From an uncultured Pedosphaera sp. (lineage in GTDB: Bacteria > Verrucomicrobiota > Verrucomicrobiia > Limisphaerales > Pedosphaeraceae), in the NCBI GenBank assembly GCA_903918755.1, contig CAIXFN010000118.1, positions 1-64,000 of the forward strand: 64,000 bases of DNA, read 5' to 3'. A model generated the notes under the pieces. The model was not told the DNA's origin and ran no database searches. It was given only the letters and a program-made list of their open reading frames with translations. Positions 34,611-44,339 of the stretch are shown here, piece after piece. Within the stretch, counting starts at the first letter, position 1; every line of letters begins with the position of its first letter. The position numbers and the translations under genes were made by a program.

Positions 34611-34985
34611 ATGATCAGAGGAGTCCATACAATGTTCTATTCCTCGGAACCAGAAGCCCTCCGGGCTTTCTTCCGGGACAAACTCCAACTCCCGGGCTTT
34701 GATGTCGGCGAGGGTTGGTTGATTTTTGACCTCCCGGAAGCGGACCTCGGGTGCCATCCCGCCGACCCGCCCGGGGAAGGTCAACCGTCGGGAGCGCATA
34801 ACATTTCGTTCTACTGCGATGACCTGGTAAGAACCGTTGCGGAATTGAAATCACGCGGCGTTGAATTCGTGGGCGAAATCGTCGATCATGGGTATGGCTT
34901 GGTGACCTTTTTCAAGGTGCCGGGAGATTTTGCGGTCCAACTTTACCAACCCCGCTATACTAAAAAGCCAGCCCCGGCTGCCTGA
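34611..34985 (+). CDS. VOC/glyoxalase-like protein
   Basis: The 124-residue protein is a vicinal-oxygen-chelate fold of two beta-alpha-beta-beta-beta modules: IRGVHTMFYSSEPEALRAFF, then AHNISFYCDDLVRTVAELK. A Glu/His set compatible with metal binding is present (H6, H68, C-terminal VPGDFAVQLYQPRY). Substrate is unknown; the family covers dioxygenases, glyoxalases and resistance proteins. It starts 10 bp after the GH42 stop and is likely cotranscribed with it. Confidence 0.82.
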   Translation: MIRGVHTMFYSSEPEALRAFFRDKLQLPGFDVGEGWLIFDLPEADLGCHPADPPGEGQPSGAHNISFYCDDLVRTVAELKSRGVEFVGEIVDHGYGLVTFFKVPGDFAVQLYQPRYTKKPAPAA

Positions 34986-35016
34986 AGCGCGTCCGTTCGT
35001 GGCCGCCCTTCCGGCT

Positions 35017-36081
35017 TCAAGGATTGGCCAATTCCCGAAGCTTCAGATTGCGAAACGCAATCGCCGCTTTGGCATGACGCAAGGCGATTCTCCCTTTCGC
35101 TTCGCGCCCAAACCGCGGCATGTTCTTGTACCTGCCTTGCTTGAGGAGTTCCTGCAAAACAGGACCGCCAATCTCATACTCCAGGACGGAAATGCCGTTT
35201 ACCCAATGCTCCACGTGGTTGCCCTGCACCAGGATGCGTCCCTGATTCCATTCCCCCGCCGCATGGACCTCACCCCCGGCTGGAGCGAGCAAACCGGCCA
35301 GCGCCCCGGCAGTTTCACTCGGCGCGCTTTCCGCCAGCCGCCCAGAATCCCGTAAAGCCATCTCCCAGCCCGTTTCTCCGGCGGTAATCAAGTCCTCGCT
35401 CACGCGGTAAAGCACCCCTCCGCTTCCGCCGGCCGCGACCTGCCACTCAAACTGAAAATCAAAATTATCGTAATCCTGCGCCGTCACGAGATCCACCGGC
35501 TCGCCCTCGGCCACGGTTTGCAGCATCCCCTTTTCAATCCGCCAACTGGCCGTCGGAAAGCCGGCTTTCCCATATCCCCGCCAACCTGCGGTCGAATGGC
35601 CGTCGAACAACAGTTTTACCCCGGCGGCCGCTTCCTCTGCCTTCAACTGTCCAGTCAAGTTACCCGTCCGATTCCGCAGCCAGAGCACTGCCCCGCCCCC
35701 CAGCAAGATTAGACCGGCTGCCGCGCCCAGCAGCCAACCCACTCGCCCGTGTCGCAACCTGTGTGTTTCCCCGCGCACGGGCACCGCTTCCAACTCCGGT
35801 TCGACCGGTGCTGCGAAAGTCGGCTCGACCGGGACTAATTCTTCCCGGACTGCATCCTTCCCGGGATAAACTCCGCCGTCCACGACTTGCGTTTGCAGGA
35901 ATTCATACGCGCGCGTGATCTCCGCAAGCCGTTCCCTGGCCTTGGCTAGCAACCGTGCATCATGGGCAAAACGATTGGGATCCCAGACGTCCTGAAGTTC
36001 CTCGTAAGCGGCGCGCAACTCTTCCGCCGAACCGCCGTGGTCCATTCCCAATCTTCGCAGGCACTGTGTGAGTTCGTCCAT
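35017..36081 (-). CDS. J-domain-like/DUF1080 membrane fusion protein
   Basis: The start at 36081 (MDELTQ) is chosen for its GGGAG ribosome site. Residues 1-65 resemble a J domain (GSAEELRAAYEELQDVWDPN, then ERLAEITRAYEFLQ), but the HPD tripeptide reads WDPN, so DnaK stimulation is doubtful. A membrane helix lies at about 127-145 (VGWLLGAAAGLILLGGGAVL). The C-terminal half is a DUF1080 (3-keto-disaccharide hydrolase) domain: LFDGHSTAGWRGYGK, WRIEKGMLQ, FDFQFEWQVAAGGSGGVLYR, GRIALRHAKAAIAFRNLKL. DUF1080 proteins bind or hydrolyse sugars outside the cell; this architecture would place it there. Confidence 0.83.
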   Translation of the reverse strand: MDELTQCLRRLGMDHGGSAEELRAAYEELQDVWDPNRFAHDARLLAKARERLAEITRAYEFLQTQVVDGGVYPGKDAVREELVPVEPTFAAPVEPELEAVPVRGETHRLRHGRVGWLLGAAAGLILLGGGAVLWLRNRTGNLTGQLKAEEAAAGVKLLFDGHSTAGWRGYGKAGFPTASWRIEKGMLQTVAEGEPVDLVTAQDYDNFDFQFEWQVAAGGSGGVLYRVSEDLITAGETGWEMALRDSGRLAESAPSETAGALAGLLAPAGGEVHAAGEWNQGRILVQGNHVEHWVNGISVLEYEIGGPVLQELLKQGRYKNMPRFGREAKGRIALRHAKAAIAFRNLKLRELANP

Positions 36082-36261
36082 TATTCTCCCGCCACCTTCG
36101 CGCCCTCCGGCCCGGAATTCAACTCGTTTCGCCCGCTGCCTTGCCAACCATCGGCAAGGGGGTTTGGTCTGATTGCGGCCGGGCGGGAGTGCCGGTTTTA
36201 GGCGCGAATTAGTTTCCCGGGAATGGGTCGTGAAGGTGGCCTGGCCGACGTAGATCTGGAA

Positions 36262-37698
36262 CTAGGAATTCGCCAGTGTCCCGTACGTGATGGGCTCAAG
36301 CACCCGACCTTCCGGTCCCGTAGTGATCTTCCGACTGCGCTCGTCGAACAAGCAGGCGACGTTGAGACGCTGGGACATTTCGGCCAGGGAGATGACGGTC
36401 TGCACGCGCAAGGCGAGATCAATGTTCCCAATGGGCGGCTTGCCGGAACGAATGCACTCGAACCAGTTCTTCTCCATCCCCAGAAGATTCTGGCCGCTGG
36501 GCACGAGGTGCGGTTAGCTCTCCGGATCAATGTCCTGGTAAAATTCTTTCTGCGGTTTCAATTCCACACTGTCAATCCCCATCTCGAGAACCGCCTTGTG
36601 CCCGCTAATCACCGAGGGCAGTCCATTCCAATTGATCGTGCTCGTCGTCATCAGGAGGTGCAGGTCGCTGGCAAACTCCGCAATCAATTCAATTTGTTCG
36701 GGCACATCCCGCTCCGGGGCGGCCGGCCGGGCCTGCTGGTCGGTGCGCACCGGATTGCTGCCGAGCGCGACCACGCGGGTTGGAAACTCTGCTCTGCCGG
36801 TGGCCAACATCAGCGGATGCAACCGCAGCGCCACCTGCTGCCCCAGCGTGCCCGCGGAAAACCGGTAGTACTTGTGCCAGCGGAAATAGGCCTCGGGATC
36901 ATAGGGGGTCCGGGCGTGGACCCGGCCTTGCCAGCGCTCCCAGTCCAAGTCGCCGGAGGTCCGGCCCCAATCCGGAATGTCGTAGTTCCACTGGCCCCTC
37001 GGCATATTGCGGGGATAGGAATCCTGCGCCGAAATCACCGCGCCCAACCTCCCCGCCTGGATGAGTTCCGCCGCTTTGTGCCAAGTGCCATCGGCACAGA
37101 TAGGCGCTCCGATTTGGAAGACCGTCCGGTTTCGCCGGACCGCGTCGGCCAGGACGAATGCTTCCGGGAGGTAGCGCGTCATGGGAGTCTCCACATAAAT
37201 ATGCTTGCCGGCGTCAGCGGCGTCGATTGCGCAGTCCGCATGCCAATGATCCGGCGTGGCAATGGTGACCGCATCGATGTCCTTGTTTTCCAGCAACTTG
37301 CGATGGTCGAGATAACCCCGGCAGTCGCCGCCGATCATTTTCCTCGCGTACGCCACGCGATAGTCGGACAGATCACACACCGCTGTCAGGACAATGTTGT
37401 TTTTGGCGGCATTCTCATTCTGGCAAACAAGATGGTGGCCACCATCATAGCAATCGCCGCCGCCACCAATACCCCCCACCCCGATGAACCCGACCGCGAT
37501 ACGGTCATTCGCACCAATGACCCGCCCGGGCGAAGGCGCCTGGTTTTGGCCATAAACCGGGGTCTTGAAAGCGTTCTTGGCCGCGAACGCTGCGCCCACT
37601 GGGGGGCCCTGCTGGGCAAGGACCCGAACAGAGTCAAGCCGCTCGGCTGAGCAGCCTTGGTGCTGGTGCTTGGGCCCAATCGTATGCGGACAATTCAA
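36262..37698 (-). pseudogene. Gfo/Idh/MocA oxidoreductase with in-frame stop and eroded active site
   Basis: A Rossmann fold (IAVGFIGVGGIG) and a MocA-type C-terminal half are clear. An in-frame TAA at 36514-36516 (after EFYQDIDPES) cuts the gene; the same frame continues with MEKNWFECIRSGKPP and TVISLAEMSQRLNVACLFDE, the normal family C-terminus, to 36262. The catalytic EKP motif reads ETP (YVETPMTRYLPEAF). The family stretch normally read as GDLVPHRLHPLMLAT is GQQVALRLHPLMLAT, losing Asp and His. The Tat-type signal region lacks its RR motif. The TTG start at 37698 overlaps the beta-helix stop. Several independent lesions suggest real decay, not one sequencing error. Confidence 0.75.
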
Positions 37699-39777
37699 TC
37701 GCGCGGGATGGTCTTCCGGAATTCATCCCGGTACAATCCGATCTTTTCAAATGGGATGGTTTTAAACCCGAGTTGGCTGGCGGGCGAATCGGCTTTCAAC
37801 CGATAATCCCCCTGGCTGGCTGCCACAAAGCCCGGATCATTCGTGACCACGTTGCCTTCAAACACCACGGTTTTGTCCGACAACCCGTCGCTTAACTCCC
37901 GCCATTTCCCGCCCACGCTAATGTTTCGCAAAATTCGGTTGCCTTTCGCCATCATGGGCTCGTCGTTCAGAATATTGGTCAACGCCGGGTAATGAACACT
38001 GTAGGGCGGCTGGTCATAACCCATCCGCTGCAACCCCGCCATCAGGGTGTCATCCTTACCGTTGAACCAAAAATTTGCCCACCCCTGGCCGCGCGAATCC
38101 ACGTGAATCGCCGGGGAACCCTCAATGAAGATGTTGTTCTCAATGGTGTTATCCCGTCCGCCCCCGATCATTGCCGAGCGACCGGCCCGCACAAAGAGGT
38201 TGCCGAAGACCGTCGTCCCGGAAAAGCAATCATCCAGATAAACCGCCATCACTTCGGTAAATCCGCCCTGGCCGGCAAGCGCGCCCGCCCGCAAATCGTG
38301 AAAGTGATTGTAGCGGATCACATTCCCCCGTTGGGTAAAATCCCGCCCCATATAGAAGGCGCCGGCATCGCCCGTCTCCAGGCAAACCCGAAAGATCTCG
38401 TTATATTCAACCAGGTGATCATTCCCGCCCCCCGAAATGGCCGAGTGCGGCAAATCATGAATCCGGTTGTTCGCCACCCGATTACCCACCCCATTCAAAG
38501 AAACTGCGGGGTTGTAGGTGCGCAAAAGCCTCCCCGTTTGGTGGATGTGATTGTTGATCGCGTAGAGATTGCCCGGCCTGAGGGTCCGCCGATCCCCACC
38601 ATCCAGCGCGATACCTCCGGATCCGGTCCCGGTGATCTCGCACCCCACGACCCCGGAATTGGTTGCCCCGGCGGAAATCGTGACGGCATATTGACCCATA
38701 TTCCGAATAGTGCATCCCGCCACACGGCAATCCGTCCCCCCCCTCGATCGCGAGCCCATTTCCGCGACCCGCCTCCAACGTCAGCCCCTGAATCGTGATG
38801 AACGAAGCGTTCTTAAGCGCAACCAAAGGTTCCGTCAGGACCGAGCCAAAAGCCGCTGGAGAAAGCCGGTTTGCCGGCTGGGCCGGTGGCCACCAGTAAA
38901 TTTTGCCAGCCTTTGGCTCCACATAGTATTCTCCCGGTTGATCCAACTCCTCCAAAACATTCAAAAAGAAGAATCGCTTCCCGATGGAATAACCATAAAC
39001 CCCGTGCGGCGGGGCGGTCTGCACGACCCGTTGAGCTAAATCCAGACTCACCACTTTTTCAAAGGATTCCGCCCAATCGTAGGTCCAATAACCATACACC
39101 CAAAGGTCATCGTTGGTTTGCCAATGCGCCGGATTTTCCCCCGCGTAACCGAATTTACCGCCCTGCTGTCCGGCCGGAACCCCGGTGATGTTCAACCACC
39201 CATTATTGGGCCAGCGCGCCAGCGTCATGGGGCGATCATCCGAAAAAAGCTCCAGCGGCGGCGGACTACCGCCGGCCCCAAAACCTCGTCGCGTCAGCCG
39301 ACCTGGCTCGGCAATTCCCAAGGAACGCAGGTCCGCCTGTAAAACGTGCCCGCGGGCTGACTGGGCCAACCGGTTCACCACCACCGGATCGCTTACCGGT
39401 TCCCACTGGGAGATCGCCTGCCCCCCAATTAACCTCGCCGGCTCCTCCCGGTATGCGGCATAGGAAACCGGCGCCGCCACCGTGCCGCCGTCAGTCGCGT
39501 CCAGTGCAAACGACCGCTTCAAAAAATAATCTCCTCCCCGCAACCAAACCACGACCCCATTTGTCCGAGCGGGATCGCCTCGCTGTTCCCGCAGGAGATC
39601 CCGGGCTCGCTCGAGACTCGCCAGCGGACCATCCGTCGCGGCGGTGTTGGCGGCAGGCAGTCGCCCCGTCCAATGGTCATTTCCCAGTGGTGAAACATAC
39701 AATTCGGTGAGTCCCAGCGCCTTGAATCCGGTAAAAAAGCAGAGCAGGAAGCAGCCCATTTTCCCAGTGATTTTCAT
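37695..39777 (-). pseudogene. Secreted right-handed beta-helix protein, frameshifted
   Basis: From ATG 39777 a signal peptide (ITGKMGCFLLCFFTGFKALG) precedes LYVSPLGNDHWTGRLPA, a common start of verrucomicrobial beta-helix/polysaccharide-lyase-like proteins. The frame reads through to LEAGRGNGLAIEGG and then shifts at a run of 8 G on the coding strand (38736-38743); removing one G continues as TDCRVAGCTIRNMGQYAVTI and on to the parallel beta-helix region (NRVANNRIHDLPHSAISGGG, NTIENNIFIEGSP) ending at 37695. Together about 694 residues. Cause is either indel decay, phase-variable slippage, or a homopolymer error. The stop overlaps the next pseudogene start. Confidence 0.78.
38736..38743. repeat. 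8-bp homopolymer tract at the frameshift
   Basis: Eight consecutive C on the plus strand (G on the coding strand) sit exactly where the reading frame changes. Seven would restore one continuous frame. Such tracts are classic slippage sites. Confidence 0.85.
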
Positions 39778-39973
39778 ATCCCTACCCTGCCTGCTTTCCC
39801 CGGCGGCGTCGAGCACCGTTCACTCAAAGCCATGCGGCGCGCCGAAGCCGGCTCCACCTACCCAATCATGCCGCCAACAATTTACCTTCGTCCGTCGTCG
39901 TTATTCCCGACTCCCAGCTCCCCCCCAGAAAGTTTGCTTGCAAGACCGGCACTGAAGTAGGGTGGTGAGAGCC

Positions 39974-40807
39974 ATGAATTGCCCAGCCAATACGAAGTCG
40001 GAAACGCAACACCTTGTCACCCGCCCAGATCGCGGCTTTACCCTGATCGAACTGCTAGTGGTCATTGCGATTATCGCGATCCTGGCCTCCTTGCTGCTGC
40101 CGGTTCTCGCCCGCGCGAAAATGAAGGCGCAGCAGATCACCTGCCTGAACAACCTGAAACAGATCGGCTTGTTCATGCAGTTCTATACCGATGACAATCG
40201 CGACTTCCTGCCGGGGCATCGCCTGCAGCATCCTGAACTGGGGGCGGACAACGACTGGTGGGGCAATTACCTGTTGCCCTACGGCCGGATGAATACCAAC
40301 CTTTTCCATTGCCCGGTGCTGGTAGGTGTCCGCAACCAGTACGAGCCCGGGTTTAAGTGGAGTTGGTCCCCGGGGGCAGGGAATCCCGGGGACCGCGTCG
40401 GCTATGGTGCCAACACCTATTTTGACATGTCCTCACCGCCGTATGACACCGGATTCGCCCCCTTTACAGCCGGCGGGTTCAATTACGTGAATCCGGGCGC
40501 CATCCGCCGGGCCCAAATCCTGGCCCCCTCGGAAAACCTGCTCTTCGCCGATTCCGAGGGGTATTTCAGCATGAGTCTCTGGTGGCCCAACGCTGTCATG
40601 GATGGTTCCAACACGGAATTTGAAGGAGTGGCCACCCGCCATGGAAGTAAAGTCCGCGGCAAGAACGACAACGAAGGCCGGGGAGTGATTGTCTTCGCGG
40701 ACTCCCATTCGGAAGCCCGCAAAGACGCCCGTATCAACGTGCCAGTCATGAACAGCGTCCTGAATTCCAGGTTCTGGGATCCCTTCCAACGCGCTGGCAA
40801 GCAGTGA
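39974..40807 (+). CDS. Prepilin-type N-terminal domain protein (DUF1559-like)
   Basis: The 277-residue protein from ATG 39974 has the class III signal PDRG then [20 protein letters not shown], followed by [24 protein letters not shown]. This is the highly expanded Verrucomicrobia/Planctomycetes prepilin family. A degenerate H-X9-DG-type end is present ([14 protein letters not shown]). It is outside the secretion operon and divergent from the pseudogene pair. Members are usually processed by prepilin peptidase; their role is mostly unknown. A GTG at 39962 is an alternative start. Confidence 0.85.
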   Translation: MNCPANTKSETQHLVTRPDRGFTLIELLVVIAIIAILASLLLPVLARAKMKAQQITCLNNLKQIGLFMQFYTDDNRDFLPGHRLQHPELGADNDWWGNYLLPYGRMNTNLFHCPVLVGVRNQYEPGFKWSWSPGAGNPGDRVGYGANTYFDMSSPPYDTGFAPFTAGGFNYVNPGAIRRAQILAPSENLLFADSEGYFSMSLWWPNAVMDGSNTEFEGVATRHGSKVRGKNDNEGRGVIVFADSHSEARKDARINVPVMNSVLNSRFWDPFQRAGKQ

Positions 40808-40946
40808 GGTCCCAACCTCACACGCTTTTCCCAAGGATCGCAGGCTCGCAGCACCGCCAGCCCGCAAGCGGGTCAAGCGGCGGCAGGTTGGAAAGGAGGC
40901 CTGCGAAAGGGTTGCCGCGCCGCCCCGGTCGGGTTACTTTGGCGGC

Positions 40947-41963
40947 ATGATTGATCTGGCGGAAGTCCAAACCTTCGGGGTGGACCATTTTACGACACGC
41001 AAACCCGTGCCTCCGGCGCGGCTGGACACCCTTTCCCGGGAGATCCTCGCTCTAAAGCAGAAACTAAATGCGGTCATTCTGGCCCACAATTACCAGGTCG
41101 CCGAGATTCAGGATCTCGCGGATTTTGTCGGCGATTCCCTCGGCTTGTCCCAGCAGGCTGCCAAAACCAGCGCGGATGTCATCGTTTTCTGCGGTGTGCA
41201 TTTCATGGCCGAAACCGCCAAGATCCTCAACCCCGGCAAAATTGTGATCCTCCCGGACCGGGACGCCGGCTGTTCCCTGGAGGAGAGTTGCCCCGCGGCC
41301 AAACTCGCCCAATTGCAGGCGACGAACCCGAATTTTTATACCGTCACCTATATCAACTGCAGCGCCGAGGTAAAGGCCTTGAGCGATGTCATTTGTACCA
41401 GCGGCAACGCGGTCAAAATCGTCCAGGCCGCCCCGCCGGAGCGCGATCTACTCTTCGTCCCGGACGAGAATCTCGGCGCCTGGGTAATGGAACAAACGGG
41501 CCGGCCAATGACGCTCTGGCGCGGTAATTGTTATGCCCATGTGGAGTTCACCCACGCCAGCATTGTCCGGATTCGCCAGGAATTCCCCGATGCCCCGATC
41601 GTCGCCCATCCGGAGTGCACAAAGGCAGTCCGCCTGCTCGCGGATGAAATCTGTTCAACGGAGAAGATGGTGGCTTTTTGCAAGAGCTCGCCGGCCCGCC
41701 ATTTCATCATCGCGACCGAGGCGGGCATGCTGCACCGCCTCCAGCGTGAGTGTCCCGACAAGCGGTTCATCCCCGCACCCACGGATCACTGCAAGTGCAA
41801 CGAATGCCGGTTCATGAAAATGAACACGCTGGAAAAACTCCACGATTGCATGGCCAATCTGGCTCCCCGAGTGGAACTAAGCTCCGAGATCATCGCCCGC
41901 GCCCGCGCTCCGATTCAGCGGATGCTGGAAATCTCCGCCCGTCCAGTGGAGAACGCGGGCTAG
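40947..41963 (+). CDS. nadA: Quinolinate synthase NadA
   Basis: The 338-residue protein matches NadA, which condenses iminoaspartate with dihydroxyacetone phosphate to quinolinate for NAD synthesis and carries a [4Fe-4S] cluster. Motifs are ILAHNYQVAEIQDLADFVGD, VFCGVHFMAETAKILNP, RDAGCSLEESCP, FVPDENLGAWV, VAHPECTKAVRLLAD and HCKCNECRFMKMNTLEKL. Cysteines suitable as cluster ligands are seen in GCSLEESC, HPEC and the CKCNEC region. No nadB or nadC is nearby. The start gives the normal family N-terminus. Confidence 0.97.
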   Translation: MIDLAEVQTFGVDHFTTRKPVPPARLDTLSREILALKQKLNAVILAHNYQVAEIQDLADFVGDSLGLSQQAAKTSADVIVFCGVHFMAETAKILNPGKIVILPDRDAGCSLEESCPAAKLAQLQATNPNFYTVTYINCSAEVKALSDVICTSGNAVKIVQAAPPERDLLFVPDENLGAWVMEQTGRPMTLWRGNCYAHVEFTHASIVRIRQEFPDAPIVAHPECTKAVRLLADEICSTEKMVAFCKSSPARHFIIATEAGMLHRLQRECPDKRFIPAPTDHCKCNECRFMKMNTLEKLHDCMANLAPRVELSSEIIARARAPIQRMLEISARPVENAG

Positions 41964-41991
41964 AACCGAGCCGCCCATCGGGGCTTAAGCG

Positions 41992-42849
41992 TTAGGGAAA
42001 CAAAGCGGTCAGATCGGCCGTGCTCGCCAACTGCCGCCCACCGGTATAAGGGTATTCCCACTTGCCCGCCGTCCACTTTCGCAACCGATAAACGGTGGCA
42101 AAGGTAAAATCCGGCGCCGCCCCGCCCTGCCCGCCCACCAATTCACTTCCGCGACGAACGTTGTCCTGCATCCAGGCAGGCAGCGACAGGTGATAGGGAT
42201 TGCGTCGCACTTCCACGACATGATCCGTCAACGCCGTGATCATGGCACCAAGGTCCGCAGGACTGATCTCCACCAGCAGGTTCGGATCTGCCATCGCTCC
42301 CCAAAACTCCGTCTCCACGGTATAACTGGTGAAATCTGCAGGCATCGTTTTCAAAGTGTCGGCGAGCAACCAATGCACTCCGATGTGCGTGCTGTTCCAA
42401 TCCACCGCGTGGGGAAAGAGGATCACCCGGGGGCGTTCCCGCTCCAGGATCCCGGCAATCACCCGCACAGACTCCGCCCAGTGGACGGGATCGGACTGGC
42501 GGACTCCAGGTTCAACCCCGGTGAGTCCGCGCGGGGCCGTGGTGATCAGATCGAACCCGATGCACTCGCAGCAGGCCTGTAATTCCGCCAGGCGTCCCAA
42601 TTGCCGCTCCGGCTTGCGCCCCAGCGTCACCGCCACATTGGCCACCCGCCAGTGCGCCTCCCGGAGCAACCGCAACGCCAGACCGCCGATGATGACCTCG
42701 TCATCCGGGTGCGGTGAAAAAATAAGCACTTTCGGCGCCTCGGGCGCAAAGTCAGGCCGCGGAAACTTGGGAAATCCGCCCAGGGGATAACCACGGCCTT
42801 CGCGCTGCAAGCGCGCGTATTCGGCCGCCATTTGAATATAGGGGTTCAT
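41992..42849 (-). CDS. PIG-L/LmbE-type deacetylase
   Basis: The 285-residue protein has the zinc-deacetylase signature HPDDE in ILIFSPHPDDEVIIGGLALR-like context (about residues 52-56), a second histidine motif in SVRVIAGIL and FPHAVDWNSTHIGVHW, consistent with the LmbE/PIG-L fold. The family removes acetyl groups from N-acetylglucosamine-type substrates. Its start overlaps the upstream ROK gene by 4 bp (ATGA). The pair suggests amino-sugar processing, with the kinase acting on the same sugar. Substrate is an inference. Confidence 0.85.
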   Translation of the reverse strand: MNPYIQMAAEYARLQREGRGYPLGGFPKFPRPDFAPEAPKVLIFSPHPDDEVIIGGLALRLLREAHWRVANVAVTLGRKPERQLGRLAELQACCECIGFDLITTAPRGLTGVEPGVRQSDPVHWAESVRVIAGILERERPRVILFPHAVDWNSTHIGVHWLLADTLKTMPADFTSYTVETEFWGAMADPNLLVEISPADLGAMITALTDHVVEVRRNPYHLSLPAWMQDNVRRGSELVGGQGGAAPDFTFATVYRLRKWTAGKWEYPYTGGRQLASTADLTALFP

Positions 42850-44252
42850 GTCCTTAATTTCGGCAGGCTGGCCGCGGCGATTGCCTGGCCGTGTCGTTTG
42901 TCTTTTTCGTCCGGAATGTGAAACGCGATCTGCTCGGCCAATTCGGGAAACTCCCTCCGCAACACCTCGCGGGCACCAGCGATGATGACATCCCCGCCCG
43001 GTCCGGAAGTCACGCGTCCGAGGATCAGCAAGTGGCTGAAGTCATAGAATTCCGCGTAGTGGGCCAGGGCATAGCCGAGGCAGGTCCCGATCGTGGCGTA
43101 AATCTTTTCCGCCCGAAAATCCCCGGCCAGCATCAAGCGCTGCACTTCCTTTAATTTTTCCGGCAATGGCAGACCCGGATCCAAGGCCAACCCCGCTACG
43201 GCCAGCAAGCGGCCGACGGCCTGTTGCGAGAAAAATTGCACCCCGCAACCCAGGTCGCCCGACCACTCGTCGACTGGGGCCGCGGGGCGGTAATCGACCG
43301 GCATGAACGCCACTTCGTTCAACCAGGAGGTGATGTTGCCTTCCCGGTTCACATATCCGCCGGCCATGCTTGTGCCCAGCGCTATTCCCAGGACGCCATT
43401 CGCCCCCAGGGACATAGAACCCGCCAATGCCGTCACTTCCCCATCATTCACCACTTCCAGCGGAATCCCACCCCACGCGCGTTGCACTTCGAGAAAGATC
43501 TCCCGGACCCGACTCTGAAAAAGATCCGGGGGCACCGCGCGAAAGAGTGACGCCACTTTAACCCGGTTATTCACGTAAACTCCCGCCGCACTGCCCCCGA
43601 TGGCGTCGATTCGCGGCAAGTGTTCCGCCGCCCGCCGGAGGGAATCCATGATGCCATCAAAATGATATTGCGGATCCGTCTGTTTCACCGGGTCCCAGAC
43701 AATTTCCTCGCTGAAAACCGCCAGGCCATCGATTACGGCCGCCACTTTGCGATCACTCCCGCCGAGATCGAATCCGATCCGGCAACCGTCGAGATTCCGC
43801 CCCAAAGGCATGCTGTTGGCCCGGGCAGGCGGCAGTTTATTCGCGGGCACGATCTCGATGGGATGATCGTAAATCCGACGCCCGATGATTTCGGAATCAA
43901 ATTTGCCCTGCGCCTGCTCCTGGTAATGACGTTGCAAACCGGCGGCGATTTCCGCCGGACCTTGCACATGGATGCGGAACCCGCCCCACAACCAGAGCAA
44001 GGCTTTCACGAGCCGTTCGACATGGAAAAGATTGCCTGCGGCCTGGTGATGGCCGGTCGGCATGACTTCTGTTTGAAAATGGAATACGGATCCATCCGCC
44101 TGCTCCAAAGCCAGGGCCACCGGCACACCTACGCCGCTTTGCCGGACCATTTCCCGCCAGGCCCGGTTGGCCAGAACCGCCGGCCGAAACCCAGGATCCA
44201 ATACCGGCGTTATCCGCGGAGCGACCAAACGCATACCCTGATTGTCATTCAT
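42846..44252 (-). CDS. ROK-family sugar kinase-like protein with N-terminal extension
   Basis: The 468-residue protein contains a ROK-type ASKHA fold from about residue 157: IGFDLGGSDRKVAAVIDGLA, IGGSAAGVYVNNRVK, EVVNDGEVTALAGSM, GVLGIALGTSMAGGYVN. The usual zinc motif CxCGxxGC of many ROK proteins is absent. About 155 residues precede it with no recognised domain. ROK kinases phosphorylate hexoses or amino sugars at C6; some ROK proteins are repressors, but no helix-turn-helix is visible here. The overlapping PIG-L deacetylase gene supports an amino-sugar pathway. The ATG at 44252 has an AGGA ribosome site. Confidence 0.78.
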   Translation of the reverse strand: MNDNQGMRLVAPRITPVLDPGFRPAVLANRAWREMVRQSGVGVPVALALEQADGSVFHFQTEVMPTGHHQAAGNLFHVERLVKALLWLWGGFRIHVQGPAEIAAGLQRHYQEQAQGKFDSEIIGRRIYDHPIEIVPANKLPPARANSMPLGRNLDGCRIGFDLGGSDRKVAAVIDGLAVFSEEIVWDPVKQTDPQYHFDGIMDSLRRAAEHLPRIDAIGGSAAGVYVNNRVKVASLFRAVPPDLFQSRVREIFLEVQRAWGGIPLEVVNDGEVTALAGSMSLGANGVLGIALGTSMAGGYVNREGNITSWLNEVAFMPVDYRPAAPVDEWSGDLGCGVQFFSQQAVGRLLAVAGLALDPGLPLPEKLKEVQRLMLAGDFRAEKIYATIGTCLGYALAHYAEFYDFSHLLILGRVTSGPGGDVIIAGAREVLRREFPELAEQIAFHIPDEKDKRHGQAIAAASLPKLRT

Positions 44253-44339
44253 TCCTAATGCAACTTTATGCGCCGCATTGACTAGGGTTCAACCCAAAAA
44301 GCTTCGGACAGAAAGGGGGCACGGACCGAATGCGTCGGA

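Noticed and set aside
40861-40872. CCCGC-AA-GCGGG hairpin before nadA as a terminator
   Set aside because: Only a 5-bp stem with a 2-base loop and no T-run; not enough for a call.
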